DNA from: Flagellimonas meishanensis
GTDB taxonomy: Bacteria > Bacteroidota > Bacteroidia > Flavobacteriales > Flavobacteriaceae
Direction of reading: 5' to 3'
Assembly (NCBI RefSeq): GCF_019880545.1
Contig: NZ_JAINVW010000003.1
Location: 186,001-250,000 of the forward strand
DNA: 64,000 nucleotides
Part shown: piece after piece, positions 1 to 8,659 of the stretch
Layout: each line of letters starts with the position of its first letter
Position numbering within the stretch: position 1 is the first letter of the stretch
Program-made: the position numbers and the translations under genes
Notes under the pieces: model-generated
The model's input: the letters and a program-made list of their open reading frames with translations, nothing else
The model's database searches: none
Told to the model about the DNA's origin: nothing

Positions 1-1
1 T

Positions 2-709
2 TCCCTCGTCTATGTAAGGGTAAGGGCCGATGAACCCATCTTCGAAATGCGTGAGGTAATGTTGGGTTCAAGAAATGGAGAGGAACTGGAAATTATTTCC
101 GGCCTTTCCAAAGGAGAGGAAATTGTGACCAACGGTACTTTTTCGGTGGATGCGGCTGCCCAACTCAAGGGTAAAAAGAGTATGATGAACAAAACTGGGG
201 GTAGGACCATGACCGGACACGAAGGTCATTTGGGGATGCAGACCGGGGGTTCATCAGAAATGATGGAAATGAAGTTTCTGCCGGCATTCCAGGAAGGATT
301 TGAAGAGGCGCTATCGGTCTACTTAAGGCTAAAGGATGCCTTGGTTGCCAGTGATATGCAGCAAACCATGAAAAACGCTAGCGAAATGTTGTCAGTCTTG
401 GGAAAACTTCCTGTAGCTGGCCTAGGCGCAATGGAGAAAACCCATTTGTCCAAAAGTGTCGAGATGCTAGAGGCCATTGCCGCAACCAATGATTTAGCGA
501 ATCAAAGGGCACACTTTGTAGTCCTCAATGAAAATATGGTTGCCATCGCCGGAGGGCTGAAATCGTTGAAAAACACTCTCTATGTGCAGCAATGCCCCAT
601 GGCAAACAGCAACAAGGGAGCGGTCTGGCTAAGTGCCGAAAAGGAAATCCGCAACCCCTATTATGGCGATGCCATGTTGACCTGTGGTAGTGTAATCCAG
701 GAGTTGTGA
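2..709 (+). CDS. RND efflux periplasmic adaptor, C-terminal part (CusB-like with DUF3347)
   Basis: The reading frame is open from the left edge, so this is the C-terminal 235 residues of a gene that begins outside the window. The first residues (SLVYVRVRADEPIFEMREV) and the following GxEVxxGLxxGExVVxxGxF pattern are the membrane-proximal end of a membrane-fusion protein. A Met/His-rich linker follows (GHEGHLGM, SSEMMEM), then a DUF3347-like domain ending with the CPMANSNKG and RNPYYGDAMLTCG motifs. In Bacteroidota this layout belongs to CusB-type adaptors of heavy-metal RND pumps, so copper/silver efflux is the likely role. Family and orientation look secure; the metal is inferred. Confidence 0.88.
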   Translation, partial: SLVYVRVRADEPIFEMREVMLGSRNGEELEIISGLSKGEEIVTNGTFSVDAAAQLKGKKSMMNKTGGRTMTGHEGHLGMQTGGSSEMMEMKFLPAFQEGFEEALSVYLRLKDALVASDMQQTMKNASEMLSVLGKLPVAGLGAMEKTHLSKSVEMLEAIAATNDLANQRAHFVVLNENMVAIAGGLKSLKNTLYVQQCPMANSNKGAVWLSAEKEIRNPYYGDAMLTCGSVIQEL

Positions 710-1366
710 AAGCGGACTAAAAGTTGAAATGTTTCAAAAAGATTTCATCCTTGTTTATGGCTTGCTGAGCACCATTTGGAATATGCGAAATGTTTCTGAA
801 TAGGCTGGAATGCACTGTAGGTGCTCCAATATCAAAAACTTTTACCTATGCCGATAGCCTCCATAATTTGGTGTAACAACACCTAGTTACTAAAAGTCAG
901 CAATAGACTTTGTATGAAATTGAGATTGCAACCTACTTATTTTCAGAATTTTGCATTTTATTCTGAAACTATGGAAAATTAAAGGTATCTTTGCACTATC
1001 AAAATTGGGAAAGCCCAGATTAATTAAGTCTTCTAAGATTCAGAATTCATTCAAGCTCTCTTCATTTTTTTAGTAATAGTGCAATAATAATTTTAAGCTA
1101 AAGGCAGGTACAACGACATCTTTTTAGCCGTTGTTCCGAAGAAGTGCAAGTTTTCTTTCTGAATATTCCTTGTTATCTCCGATCCTAGAACTTATTTGTA
1201 GTATTTGAACTATGCGCCAACAGGTTTGGGATAAAAAAACTATTCGTATCACAATCCTGGAGTTTTGAAAAGTGACAAATCCAAATACCCAATTATGGGG
1301 AAAGGGATGTAAACCGCCCTTCAAAACAAAAATCAAAGTAGAATAGTAAACAATAAACAGTAAGTA
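710..1366. other. 657-bp AT-rich intergenic stretch, probable long cold-shock mRNA leader
   Basis: No convincing gene lies here; a 70-codon minus-strand frame inside it has no protein-like features. It holds a TATCTTTG element at 986-993 with TCTG 20 bp upstream, and a small inverted repeat (ACAACG at 1110-1115, CGTTGT at 1129-1134). If that promoter is used, the mRNA of the cold-shock gene would carry about 365 nt of leader. Long structured leaders are well known for cspA-type genes in other bacteria. Confidence 0.5.
962..993 (+). promoter_or_regulatory. Candidate Bacteroidota promoter upstream of cold-shock gene
   Basis: TATCTTTG at 986-993 matches the TAnnTTTG -7 box exactly. TCTG at 962-965, 20 bp upstream, is one base off the TTTG -33 box. 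It is the best promoter match seen in the 657-bp gap, but it lies about 370 bp before the start codon. Confidence 0.4.
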
Positions 1367-1561
1367 ATGAAAGAAGGAACAGTAAAATTTTTTAATAACG
1401 CAAAAGGATTTGGATTCATCAAACCTTCAGATTCCGATGAGGATATTTTTGTGCACCAAAGTGGACTGATAGACGAAATTCGTGAGAATGACAACGTAAA
1501 GTTTACGGTCGAAAGAGGTCAAAAAGGTATGAATGCGGTCAATGTTGAATTGATTGACTAA
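1367..1561 (+). CDS. Cold-shock protein, CspA family
   Basis: This 64-residue protein is a single OB-fold cold-shock domain of usual family length. RNP1 (KGFGFI, residues 13-18) and RNP2 (DIFVH, residues 26-30) are both intact. The aromatic usually given as WFN before RNP1 is FFN here, still aromatic. Such proteins bind single-stranded RNA or DNA and melt mRNA secondary structure. The gene is monocistronic: it has a long leader upstream and a strong hairpin terminator 22 bp after the stop. Whether it is cold-induced or constitutive cannot be told from the protein. Confidence 0.96.
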   Translation: MKEGTVKFFNNAKGFGFIKPSDSDEDIFVHQSGLIDEIRENDNVKFTVERGQKGMNAVNVELID

Positions 1562-1582
1562 TTCACTTATTATAAAATGATC

Positions 1583-1612
1583 AAAAGCCATCTTTTTAAG
1601 ATGGCTTTTTTT
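1583..1612 (+). terminator. Rho-independent terminator of the cold-shock gene
   Basis: A perfect 12-bp stem (AAAAGCCATCTT / AAGATGGCTTTT) with a TTT loop runs into a T tract ending at 1612. It could also end the convergent gene at 1647-2468, because the other strand begins with an A/T-rich flank. Confidence 0.9.
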
Positions 1613-1646
1613 ATGCCATTTTTTTTGTGCGTCAAACCCCTGAATT

Positions 1647-2468
1647 TTACCGTTTAAACCAATACGCTTGGCCAAAGAAGTTGGGGTCAAAATCGGTGTC
1701 GTTAAGCACCGGGTTGGTGTCAATATCCTTGTAGCGCTCCGTTTGTATGAGTTTGCCATCCACTTTGAACTCAATCCAAGTCTCTATCAAGTGCCCATCT
1801 ATGTCCTGGTAATCGTCATAATTTACCTCATACAGGTCACCTTGTTTCCCTAGGCTAAATCGCCTCAGCACATACAGTTTTTCGGCATCCATCCATATTT
1901 GGGGCTTGTTCACCTCACCCGTTTTGGCCCCGATGATATAAATGGGCCTATCCTTATGGGTTGATTTACTTAAGACCGAGGTGTCTAACCCTAGTTTCTG
2001 GAGCCTGTTCAAGGTTTCCTCAATGGAATAATAGAACAAACCGCCCTCAAGGATAAGAAACTCCTGAATTTCGGGACCACTGTGCACAAGTTTGTTACCG
2101 CGATAGACATAGATGCTGTCGTTTCGGTTGATGTTGGCATTGCCATTCTGGGTATCACCAAAATCAATTCTGAAATCCTTGGGATACCGGATGGCCTCGT
2201 ACCAGGTGGTCGTATCTGTGGGAGTGCCCCCATCATTGAACCTGATGGTCTCCTGAACAAAGGTGAACGCTTTCAAATGACCAGCGGAATGGTTTTCCTT
2301 TATGTGTGCGATAAGGGCTTTGGTATCCCCAAAATCGGAATTTTGCACTGTATTTTCCACTGAATCCTTAGGCTTTATAAGAAAATATACCGCTGCCAGG
2401 AAGAGTAGGATGGAAGCACCAGTGATTACAAAGAGTGATTTTGGTTTCATCTTGGATTTATCAATCAT
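1647..2468 (-). CDS. Exported LolA/LolB-fold-like protein of unknown function
   Basis: This 273-residue protein has one N-terminal hydrophobic segment (about residues 12-31, with KPK before it), acting as a signal anchor or uncleaved signal. The rest resembles the open beta-barrel of LolA-like proteins: strand-rich, with IWMDAEKLYVLRR and TWIEFKVDGKLIQTERY, as seen in proteins that bind acyl chains or monitor envelope lipoproteins. I do not recognise a named family. An ATG six codons in (at 2450) is an alternative start just before MKPKS. A good promoter lies 20 bp upstream. It is divergent from the AraC-type gene, 88 bp apart, and convergent with the cold-shock gene. Confidence 0.75.
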   Translation of the reverse strand: MIDKSKMKPKSLFVITGASILLFLAAVYFLIKPKDSVENTVQNSDFGDTKALIAHIKENHSAGHLKAFTFVQETIRFNDGGTPTDTTTWYEAIRYPKDFRIDFGDTQNGNANINRNDSIYVYRGNKLVHSGPEIQEFLILEGGLFYYSIEETLNRLQKLGLDTSVLSKSTHKDRPIYIIGAKTGEVNKPQIWMDAEKLYVLRRFSLGKQGDLYEVNYDDYQDIDGHLIETWIEFKVDGKLIQTERYKDIDTNPVLNDTDFDPNFFGQAYWFKR

Positions 2469-2487
2469 AAGGAAGTATTAAAAAAAC

Positions 2488-2516
2488 CAAAAGTATGCAC
2501 CGGTCCCTGTAACAAA
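2488..2516 (-). promoter_or_regulatory. Promoter of the LolA-like gene
   Basis: On the minus strand TTTG (2513-2516) is followed after 17 bp by TACTTTTG (2488-2495), an exact match to the Bacteroidota primary-sigma pattern. It lies 20 bp before the first ATG. Confidence 0.65.
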
Positions 2517-2556
2517 TTGTACTTTTTAGACACTAGTAAGGTTAGATAGGAACCGT

Positions 2557-3408
2557 ATGCACCTAAAAGAGTATTATCCGGACGCTTTTTTCTCCAGATA
2601 TATTGATAGCTACTTCACTGTGGATACTTCATTGGTGTACGAGGACATCACGGATCTTGTGGTCCCTGATGGCACCTTTGGACTTCTTTTTATTGATTCC
2701 CAGGATTCCATCAAAAGAAATGTGCCCACCCAGACTCCACCCATCACCTTGAAAAGGTCCAGTCTCTTTGGCCAAAAAACCAGACCGGTCAACTATTACT
2801 ATTCTCCCGGTAAGACCCAATCTTTTGGGATCAAGATAAATCCTGAAGGGCTTCCCCTGTTCTTGAACGATAGCTCCAGGGATTTCAAAAACCTTTATGT
2901 TGAATTGGATTATATAATGGATAGGGGATTGAGGGAACTCGAGGAGCGTGTTTTGGACAAACCTCTTGTTAAGGAGAAAATAGCGGTTGTTGAAGATTTT
3001 TTGCTGAAACGCATTTCCAAGCTGAATGCAAACCCGGACTATCTTCTCTTTGTTGCGCTGGTGGAACACATCAAAGAGAAAAGGGGCGAATTGCGTTTCG
3101 ATGCGCTTACCACCCGTTTTAACATGAACTACAAAAAGATAGAGCGGCTGTTCCAACATTATCTCGGTGTGAACCCAAAGACCTATATCCGAATAATTCG
3201 GTTCAATGCGACCATCCACCTCAAAAACCAACTGAAAGACCTCAGTCTTACCCAAATAGGCAATGAAGTGGGCTTTTTTGACCAATCCCATTTTATACGG
3301 GAGTTTAAATTGTTCTCCAATCTTACGCCAAAGGAGTTTTTTACCAAGGACCTATCATCCTCGGAGCAAATATTGATGGAGATGATTTCCAAACGCTGGA
3401 TTGAATGA
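2557..3408 (+). CDS. AraC-family transcriptional regulator (DUF6597-type sensor domain)
   Basis: This 283-residue protein has two parts. Residues 1-150 form a cupin-like sensor domain starting MHLKEYYPDAFFSRYID, typical of DUF6597 AraC proteins. Residues 165-270 form the double helix-turn-helix; the second helix pair shows LSLTQIGNEVGFFDQSHFIREFK and the closing TPKEF signature. Such proteins bind direct DNA repeats and usually activate adjacent genes when an unknown ligand binds. It stands immediately before, and on the same strand as, a long run of exported enzymes (3.6-15.5 kb), so it is the obvious candidate regulator of that run. That link is inference. The 182-bp gap after it holds no other gene. 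Confidence 0.93.
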   Translation: MHLKEYYPDAFFSRYIDSYFTVDTSLVYEDITDLVVPDGTFGLLFIDSQDSIKRNVPTQTPPITLKRSSLFGQKTRPVNYYYSPGKTQSFGIKINPEGLPLFLNDSSRDFKNLYVELDYIMDRGLRELEERVLDKPLVKEKIAVVEDFLLKRISKLNANPDYLLFVALVEHIKEKRGELRFDALTTRFNMNYKKIERLFQHYLGVNPKTYIRIIRFNATIHLKNQLKDLSLTQIGNEVGFFDQSHFIREFKLFSNLTPKEFFTKDLSSSEQILMEMISKRWIE

Positions 3409-3590
3409 TTGTCTAATTTTTACAATTATGCGTGTGGCACCTATCGTATTATTGGAGTTTTACAAACGATATCAATCAAAAATCAAAACAAAGTTTCTTT
3501 CATCACTCATGGAAGTCTTCCCAAAAGCTCAAAACATTTTCGGGGTTCTTCCAAGCCGTGGACCATCAATGGATAAATACCGATACAATT

Positions 3591-5585
3591 ATGTTTAAAA
3601 AAAGCAGAACAGGCCTTGTGGCCCTATTTCTTGGTTTTTGCATGTTGAATGCACAGCAGGCGAAGGTTGCCCCTTCCGAAGATTTTTATACCTATGTGAA
3701 CCAAGAGTGGATCAATGCCACACAAATCCCCGATGAGTATGGCTCATGGGGCAGTTTTCATGAAGTCTTTCAAAACAACCAAAATTACCTCAAGGAGATA
3801 CTTTCCCAACTGCAAGCAGACAATTTGGACCCAGCCAAAGGCTCCGATAGGCAACTGGTGAAGGACTTTTATAATAGCGGAAAGGATACCATGGCGCTTG
3901 AGCAACTCGGCAAGAAACCACTTTTGCCCTATTTGGCGGAAATTGACAGTGTGAAGTCCATAGAGGATTATTTGACATTGCTCCCCAAGTTCTATGCAAA
4001 GGGAATACAGGCTCCCTTTGGAGTTTGGGCAAGTCCGGACGAAAAGAAAAGCACCGTATATGCGCTTTACATTGCCCAATCTGGACTGGGCATGGCCAAC
4101 CGGGCCTACTATTTGGAGGACAATGACAACTATATAAACATTAGAAAAGAGTATGAGGCACATATTGCCAAAATGTTTCAGCTAGCTGGGCTCAATGCCG
4201 ATAAGGAGAGCGAAAAGGCAAAGAAAATAGTTGAAATGGAAACCCTTATGGCCCGAGTACATAGAACACCTGTACAGGGGAGGGACAGTGAACGGAGTTA
4301 TAACAAAAAGACCTTCGCGGAACTTGAAAACATGACGTTCAATATCAATTGGCCATCCTATTTCAAGGCTTTGGGCATTGAAAATGACGTGGAATATGTG
4401 ATTGTCCAGGAACCAGAGTTCGTTGCCGTGATAGACCGGATGCTGGGCGACTACACCTTGGAAGATTGGAAGAATTATAGCCGATGGAAGCTATTGCAAA
4501 GCACTGGATACTATCTTTCCAAGGATTTCAGGGACCAGCAGTTCCATTTTTACCAAACCGTTTTTTATGGTACACCAAAACAACAACCCCGATGGAAAAC
4601 GGTTCTGGGGGCGGTAAATGGCAACATTGGCCAGCCATTGGGCAAGCTTTATGTTGAAAAACATTTCCCAAAAAGGAACAAGGAGAAAATGTTGGACCTG
4701 GTGGCAGACCTTAAGGAAGCCCTCTCCACACGAATAGATGGTTACGATTGGATGTCCGAACCGACAAAAAAAGCCGCAAAGTTCAAACTGGAAAAAATGG
4801 GGATCAAAATGGGTTATCCCGACCAGTGGCTCGATTATTCCAATCTGGAGATAAGACCAAACGATTACTTTGGAAATATCATTCGCTCCGATGCGTTCAA
4901 TTTTCATAGGGAAATTAACAGAATTGGAGGCCCAATAGACCCCAATTATTGGGGGATGACACCACCGACTGTAAATGCTTACTATTCGCCTACACGTAAC
5001 GAGATTGTATTCCCGGCAGGCATTTTGAATCCCCCTTTCTTTGATTATGAAGCCGATGATGCTACCAACTTTGGTTCGGCGGGAGTGGTCATTGGACATG
5101 AAATCTCACATGGTTTTGACGACAACGGAAGTCTCTACGATGCCGATGGAAACCTAAAATCGTGGTGGACCAAGGAAGATCGGGAGAAGTTTGAAGAGCG
5201 TGCCAAAAAAATCGAGGAACAGTTCGATACGTATAAGGTGTTGGATTCAATCCATTTAAATGGAAAATTGACCTTGGGGGAGAACATTGGCGACCTGGGA
5301 GGTATGGCCATTGCCTTTGAAGCCATGAAATTGAACCAAAAGCGGAAGGGTCCAAAAATTATAAATGGGCTTACCGATGAACAGCGTTTTTTTATTGCCT
5401 ACGCCAAAATGTGGCGTATTAAATTCAGGGACAACGTATTGGCCAATCAAGTGAAGACGGACCCACATTCCCCAGGAGAGTTCCGCACCAATGGCACACT
5501 ATCCAATTTTGAAGAATTTTTTAAGGCCTTTGATATTAAGAAAGGATCAAAAATGAGAAGGGAAGAGATCGTCGAAATTTGGTAA
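3591..5585 (+). CDS. M13-family zinc metallopeptidase (neprilysin/PepO type), exported
   Basis: The frame is open further upstream, but the ATG at 3591 begins a clean signal peptide (MFKKSRTGLVALFLGFCMLNA), giving 664 residues, the normal M13 size. The zinc site HEISH lies at residues 503-507 and the second motif ENIGDLGG begins at 564, where E564 is the third zinc ligand and D568 supports it. The substrate-binding NAYYSP motif and the C-terminal EIW are also present. M13 enzymes cut short oligopeptides; this one should act in the periplasm or on the surface. It heads the enzyme run after the AraC gene and is followed 35 bp later by a serine hydrolase. Confidence 0.95.
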   Translation: MFKKSRTGLVALFLGFCMLNAQQAKVAPSEDFYTYVNQEWINATQIPDEYGSWGSFHEVFQNNQNYLKEILSQLQADNLDPAKGSDRQLVKDFYNSGKDTMALEQLGKKPLLPYLAEIDSVKSIEDYLTLLPKFYAKGIQAPFGVWASPDEKKSTVYALYIAQSGLGMANRAYYLEDNDNYINIRKEYEAHIAKMFQLAGLNADKESEKAKKIVEMETLMARVHRTPVQGRDSERSYNKKTFAELENMTFNINWPSYFKALGIENDVEYVIVQEPEFVAVIDRMLGDYTLEDWKNYSRWKLLQSTGYYLSKDFRDQQFHFYQTVFYGTPKQQPRWKTVLGAVNGNIGQPLGKLYVEKHFPKRNKEKMLDLVADLKEALSTRIDGYDWMSEPTKKAAKFKLEKMGIKMGYPDQWLDYSNLEIRPNDYFGNIIRSDAFNFHREINRIGGPIDPNYWGMTPPTVNAYYSPTRNEIVFPAGILNPPFFDYEADDATNFGSAGVVIGHEISHGFDDNGSLYDADGNLKSWWTKEDREKFEERAKKIEEQFDTYKVLDSIHLNGKLTLGENIGDLGGMAIAFEAMKLNQKRKGPKIINGLTDEQRFFIAYAKMWRIKFRDNVLANQVKTDPHSPGEFRTNGTLSNFEEFFKAFDIKKGSKMRREEIVEIW

Positions 5586-5620
5586 CCCACAAAAACCTCC
5601 GTCAAACCAAAACCAACTTC

Positions 5621-7147
5621 ATGAAAAAACAGAGAAGAATAATTACTTTTTTTTGGATGCTCCTGGCATTATGGTCATTTCAGACAACCGTTGCACAAGA
5701 TTTGTACCAAGAACTGGAATCTGAACTTCAAAAAGAACTGGACTCCATCGTACTGGACAATGGATTACCTGGAATCACTTTTTCCCTGTTGTTTGACCAG
5801 GACCATCAAATCAATTTGGCAGCCGGACTACAGGATAGGGAGCAGGGACCATCAATGCAAGCAGACAGTAAAATGCTGTCTGGTAGTGTGGGAAAAATTT
5901 TCTTCAGCACCTTGGCATTGAAGATGGTGCAGGATGGAAAACTGGATCAAGAAGATCGCATATCCAAGTTTTTGGGTGATAGGAATTGGTTCACGACCTT
6001 TCCTAATCACTCAGAAATCAAGATCATCAACCTCTTGAACCATACATCGGGATTGCCCAGACATTTGTTTCAACCTGAATTTTTACAGGAATTTGTGAAG
6101 GACCCGCTCAAGAAAAGGGATCCAGAGACATGCATACAATCCATAGCCAATAAACCCGCAGTGCACCCTGTAGGGGAGGGGTGGGCCTATTCGGATACGA
6201 ACTATATCCTGCTCGGGCTGATCATTGAACAGTTAACGGGTAAGGATATCTATACTTTGGTTGATACAGAGTTTATACAGCCCTTGGGCCTGGAGCACAC
6301 TGTTCCTTCCATCGATCTTAAGATAGATGGTCTGGTGCAGGGGCATATCGGGCCACAAAACCCCTTTCAGCTTCCCGGAAAGGTAATGAACAGCAACGGA
6401 GAACTGCTTGTGCATCCCGCTTTTGAATGGACAGGTGGCGGTTTTGCCACCACTCCCTCGGATCTCACAAAAATGGTAAAGTTCATCCACGAAAGCGACT
6501 ATTTAAACAAGAAGACGAAGGAAGCGCTTACCTTGGCTGTGAATATGGCCACTGGAATGCCCTTTGATCAAGGTTATGGGTTGGGGTCTTTTGTCTGGAG
6601 CAAAATGGAGGATATCCGATATGGACATTCCGGCTTTTTTCCGGGATATGTTTCCCACGTAGAGTATTCCAAAAACCGCCAATATGCCATGGCCATTCAA
6701 GTGAACAACGATGGGGCATATCCCTATCTACAACAATTTCTATTCGATTTGGAGCAAGTTGTGGAGCACTATTTGGACCGGATTGACGACTTCAAAATCA
6801 GAAATAATTTCAAGAAACAAGAAGAATGTTGGAACCGGGCCGATATTGAATGCTATATGCGGGCCTACGCCACATCGGAACCCATCCAAACGGCATCCCG
6901 AGGGGGGATTACCCACGGTTATGACAACATCATTGGCGATTATCGCAAGTATTTCCCAAAAGAACGAATGGGAAAATTGTACTTTGACAATATAAATACC
7001 CGAAAGCTGAGCGATGAACTTTATTTTGTGACCGGGAGGTTCAACCTGAAATTTCCGGACCGCGAAGATGAATCAAAAGGCTGGTTTTCCGTCAACATGA
7101 AACGAATTGATGGGGAATGGTACATGATAACCGATCATTCAAGTTAA
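5621..7147 (+). CDS. Exported SxxK serine hydrolase (beta-lactamase/class C fold) fused to a DUF4440/SnoaL-like domain
   Basis: The ATG at 5621 gives a signal peptide ending in VAQ and a 508-residue protein; an in-frame upstream codon would add only junk. Residues 30-375 are a class C beta-lactamase/D,D-peptidase fold with S89-V-G-K92, the Y190-S-D motif in place of YxN, and H336-S-G in place of KTG. Residues about 395-508 form a separate NTF2-like DUF4440 domain (WNRADIECYM, THGYDNI, closing ITDHSS). Substrates of such stand-alone enzymes range from peptides to esters, so the reaction is open. It lies between the M13 peptidase and the amidohydrolase, 4 bp before the latter. Confidence 0.92.
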   Translation: MKKQRRIITFFWMLLALWSFQTTVAQDLYQELESELQKELDSIVLDNGLPGITFSLLFDQDHQINLAAGLQDREQGPSMQADSKMLSGSVGKIFFSTLALKMVQDGKLDQEDRISKFLGDRNWFTTFPNHSEIKIINLLNHTSGLPRHLFQPEFLQEFVKDPLKKRDPETCIQSIANKPAVHPVGEGWAYSDTNYILLGLIIEQLTGKDIYTLVDTEFIQPLGLEHTVPSIDLKIDGLVQGHIGPQNPFQLPGKVMNSNGELLVHPAFEWTGGGFATTPSDLTKMVKFIHESDYLNKKTKEALTLAVNMATGMPFDQGYGLGSFVWSKMEDIRYGHSGFFPGYVSHVEYSKNRQYAMAIQVNNDGAYPYLQQFLFDLEQVVEHYLDRIDDFKIRNNFKKQEECWNRADIECYMRAYATSEPIQTASRGGITHGYDNIIGDYRKYFPKERMGKLYFDNINTRKLSDELYFVTGRFNLKFPDREDESKGWFSVNMKRIDGEWYMITDHSS

Positions 7148-7151
7148 AAAC

Positions 7152-8612
7152 ATGAAAGTCAGATTTTTTGATTATTTCCTAGTTGCAATGTTGTTATGTG
7201 GTTGCCAAGAAAATGAGCAACTGGTGGGTGATACTTTAATCACAAATGTCAACATTGTCGATGTTGAAAGTGGTAAAATTATTCCCGAACAGGATGTCTT
7301 GATAAGCGGGGAACGCATCAAAAGCATCCGGCCTTCTAAAAAGGCAAGGTACACAGCCCCAAATCAAATAAATGGGGCAGGGAAATACATGATACCAGGC
7401 CTTTGGGATATGCACGCGCACCCGGATGACCCGGAAGTATGGCGCATGGACCCCAAAACTGAGGAAAAGGACCGGCTACTTCCCCTCTTTGTGATCAATG
7501 GGGTAACAGGGATCAGGGATATGGGTGGAGACATCGATCTTGTGAAGCGTTGGAGGGAAAACTATGCCAGTGGTGAGTTGTTCGCCCCAAAAATTTTTGC
7601 CGGAGGGCCATTGTTGGATGGTCCCAATCCCATGTGGGATGGTTCGGTTGGTATTGAAGGTCCCGAACAGGTCAAAAATGTGGTTGATTCCCTGATCAAT
7701 GCAGGTGTGGATTTTTTAAAGGTGTATTCCCTGCTTCCCAGGGAAACCTACTTGGAACTCAGCAAGTATGCAAATGAGATTGATTTTCCATTTGTGGGAC
7801 ACGTGCCCTTTACCGTTCCCCCATCCGAAGCGGCGGCCACGGGTATGAAAAGTCAGGAACACCTATTGGAAATTCTTAAGGAATGTGCTGCTGAACCCAA
7901 TGAGGAATTCATGAATGCCTTAGGAAAAATGGAAAACCGTATCGACCGCTCCAACAAAATGAATGATTTTAGGCTCAATACCTTTGACAGAATCAAGGCA
8001 GATTCGCTTTATACCACATTCAAGAAGCATGGAATCTGGCACTGCCCAACCTTGAGCATGTGGCAAAAAAATGCATGGTATGAACAAGAATGGGAAAAAG
8101 ACTTGGGGCATACCGAGCTATTGCCACCCTATTTAAGAGCCTATTGGACACCCGAACATAACGACCACCTTCAGAATAGGGACAATGAAGACTATATAAA
8201 AACGAAACAGCGGCTGTATGGGCTTTATCAGGAAATGGTCCGTGAAATGAACAAAAAGGGAGTGTTGCTATTGGCCGGCACCGATGTGGGCGCAAATCCC
8301 CTTTGCCATCCAGGGGTTGGGGTGCACAATGAACTGGAGGCTCTTGTGCAAGCCGGGCTTACCCCTTCGGAAGCCTTAAAAACGGCTACTTTGAATCCTG
8401 CCATATTTTTTAAGATCCAGAACGACTACGGTTCAGTCTCCGAGGGAAAAATTGCAGATTTGGTTTTGTTGAACGGGAATCCCCTGGAACAAATGGACAA
8501 TACCCGAAAAATTGACATGGTAATACGGGAAGGCAACGTATTGGGTTCAGAAAGGATTGCGGAGATAAAAAATGGGATCAGAGCGGCAAACCTGGGAACA
8601 TGGGAAGAGTAA
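7152..8612 (+). CDS. Amidohydrolase-family lipoprotein (imidazolonepropionase-like)
   Basis: This 486-residue metal-dependent hydrolase of the TIM-barrel amidohydrolase superfamily starts with a lipoprotein signal (FLVAMLLCGC, Cys18). Metal ligands are visible: H88-A-H90, a lysine in FLKVYS that could be carbamylated, histidines in GHVPF and QEHL, and D378 in AGTDVGANP. The C-terminal GKIADLVLLNGNPL closes the small composite beta domain. Relatives cleave cyclic amides or dipeptides (prolidase- and imidazolonepropionase-like), so the true substrate is unknown. Only 4 bp separate it from the preceding hydrolase, which argues for one mRNA. Confidence 0.93.
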   Translation: MKVRFFDYFLVAMLLCGCQENEQLVGDTLITNVNIVDVESGKIIPEQDVLISGERIKSIRPSKKARYTAPNQINGAGKYMIPGLWDMHAHPDDPEVWRMDPKTEEKDRLLPLFVINGVTGIRDMGGDIDLVKRWRENYASGELFAPKIFAGGPLLDGPNPMWDGSVGIEGPEQVKNVVDSLINAGVDFLKVYSLLPRETYLELSKYANEIDFPFVGHVPFTVPPSEAAATGMKSQEHLLEILKECAAEPNEEFMNALGKMENRIDRSNKMNDFRLNTFDRIKADSLYTTFKKHGIWHCPTLSMWQKNAWYEQEWEKDLGHTELLPPYLRAYWTPEHNDHLQNRDNEDYIKTKQRLYGLYQEMVREMNKKGVLLLAGTDVGANPLCHPGVGVHNELEALVQAGLTPSEALKTATLNPAIFFKIQNDYGSVSEGKIADLVLLNGNPLEQMDNTRKIDMVIREGNVLGSERIAEIKNGIRAANLGTWEE

Positions 8613-8659
8613 AACGTTGAATCTTCAGTAGGATGCACCTGCCAAAAAAACATAAGAGC

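Noticed and set aside
1124-1336. 70-codon minus-strand frame in the gap before the cold-shock gene
   Set aside because: No family-like sequence, low-complexity composition, and it would run against the cold-shock leader.
3401-3598. 65-codon plus-strand frame between the AraC and M13 genes
   Set aside because: It overlaps both neighbours, lacks a recognisable domain and looks like a chance frame in leader DNA.
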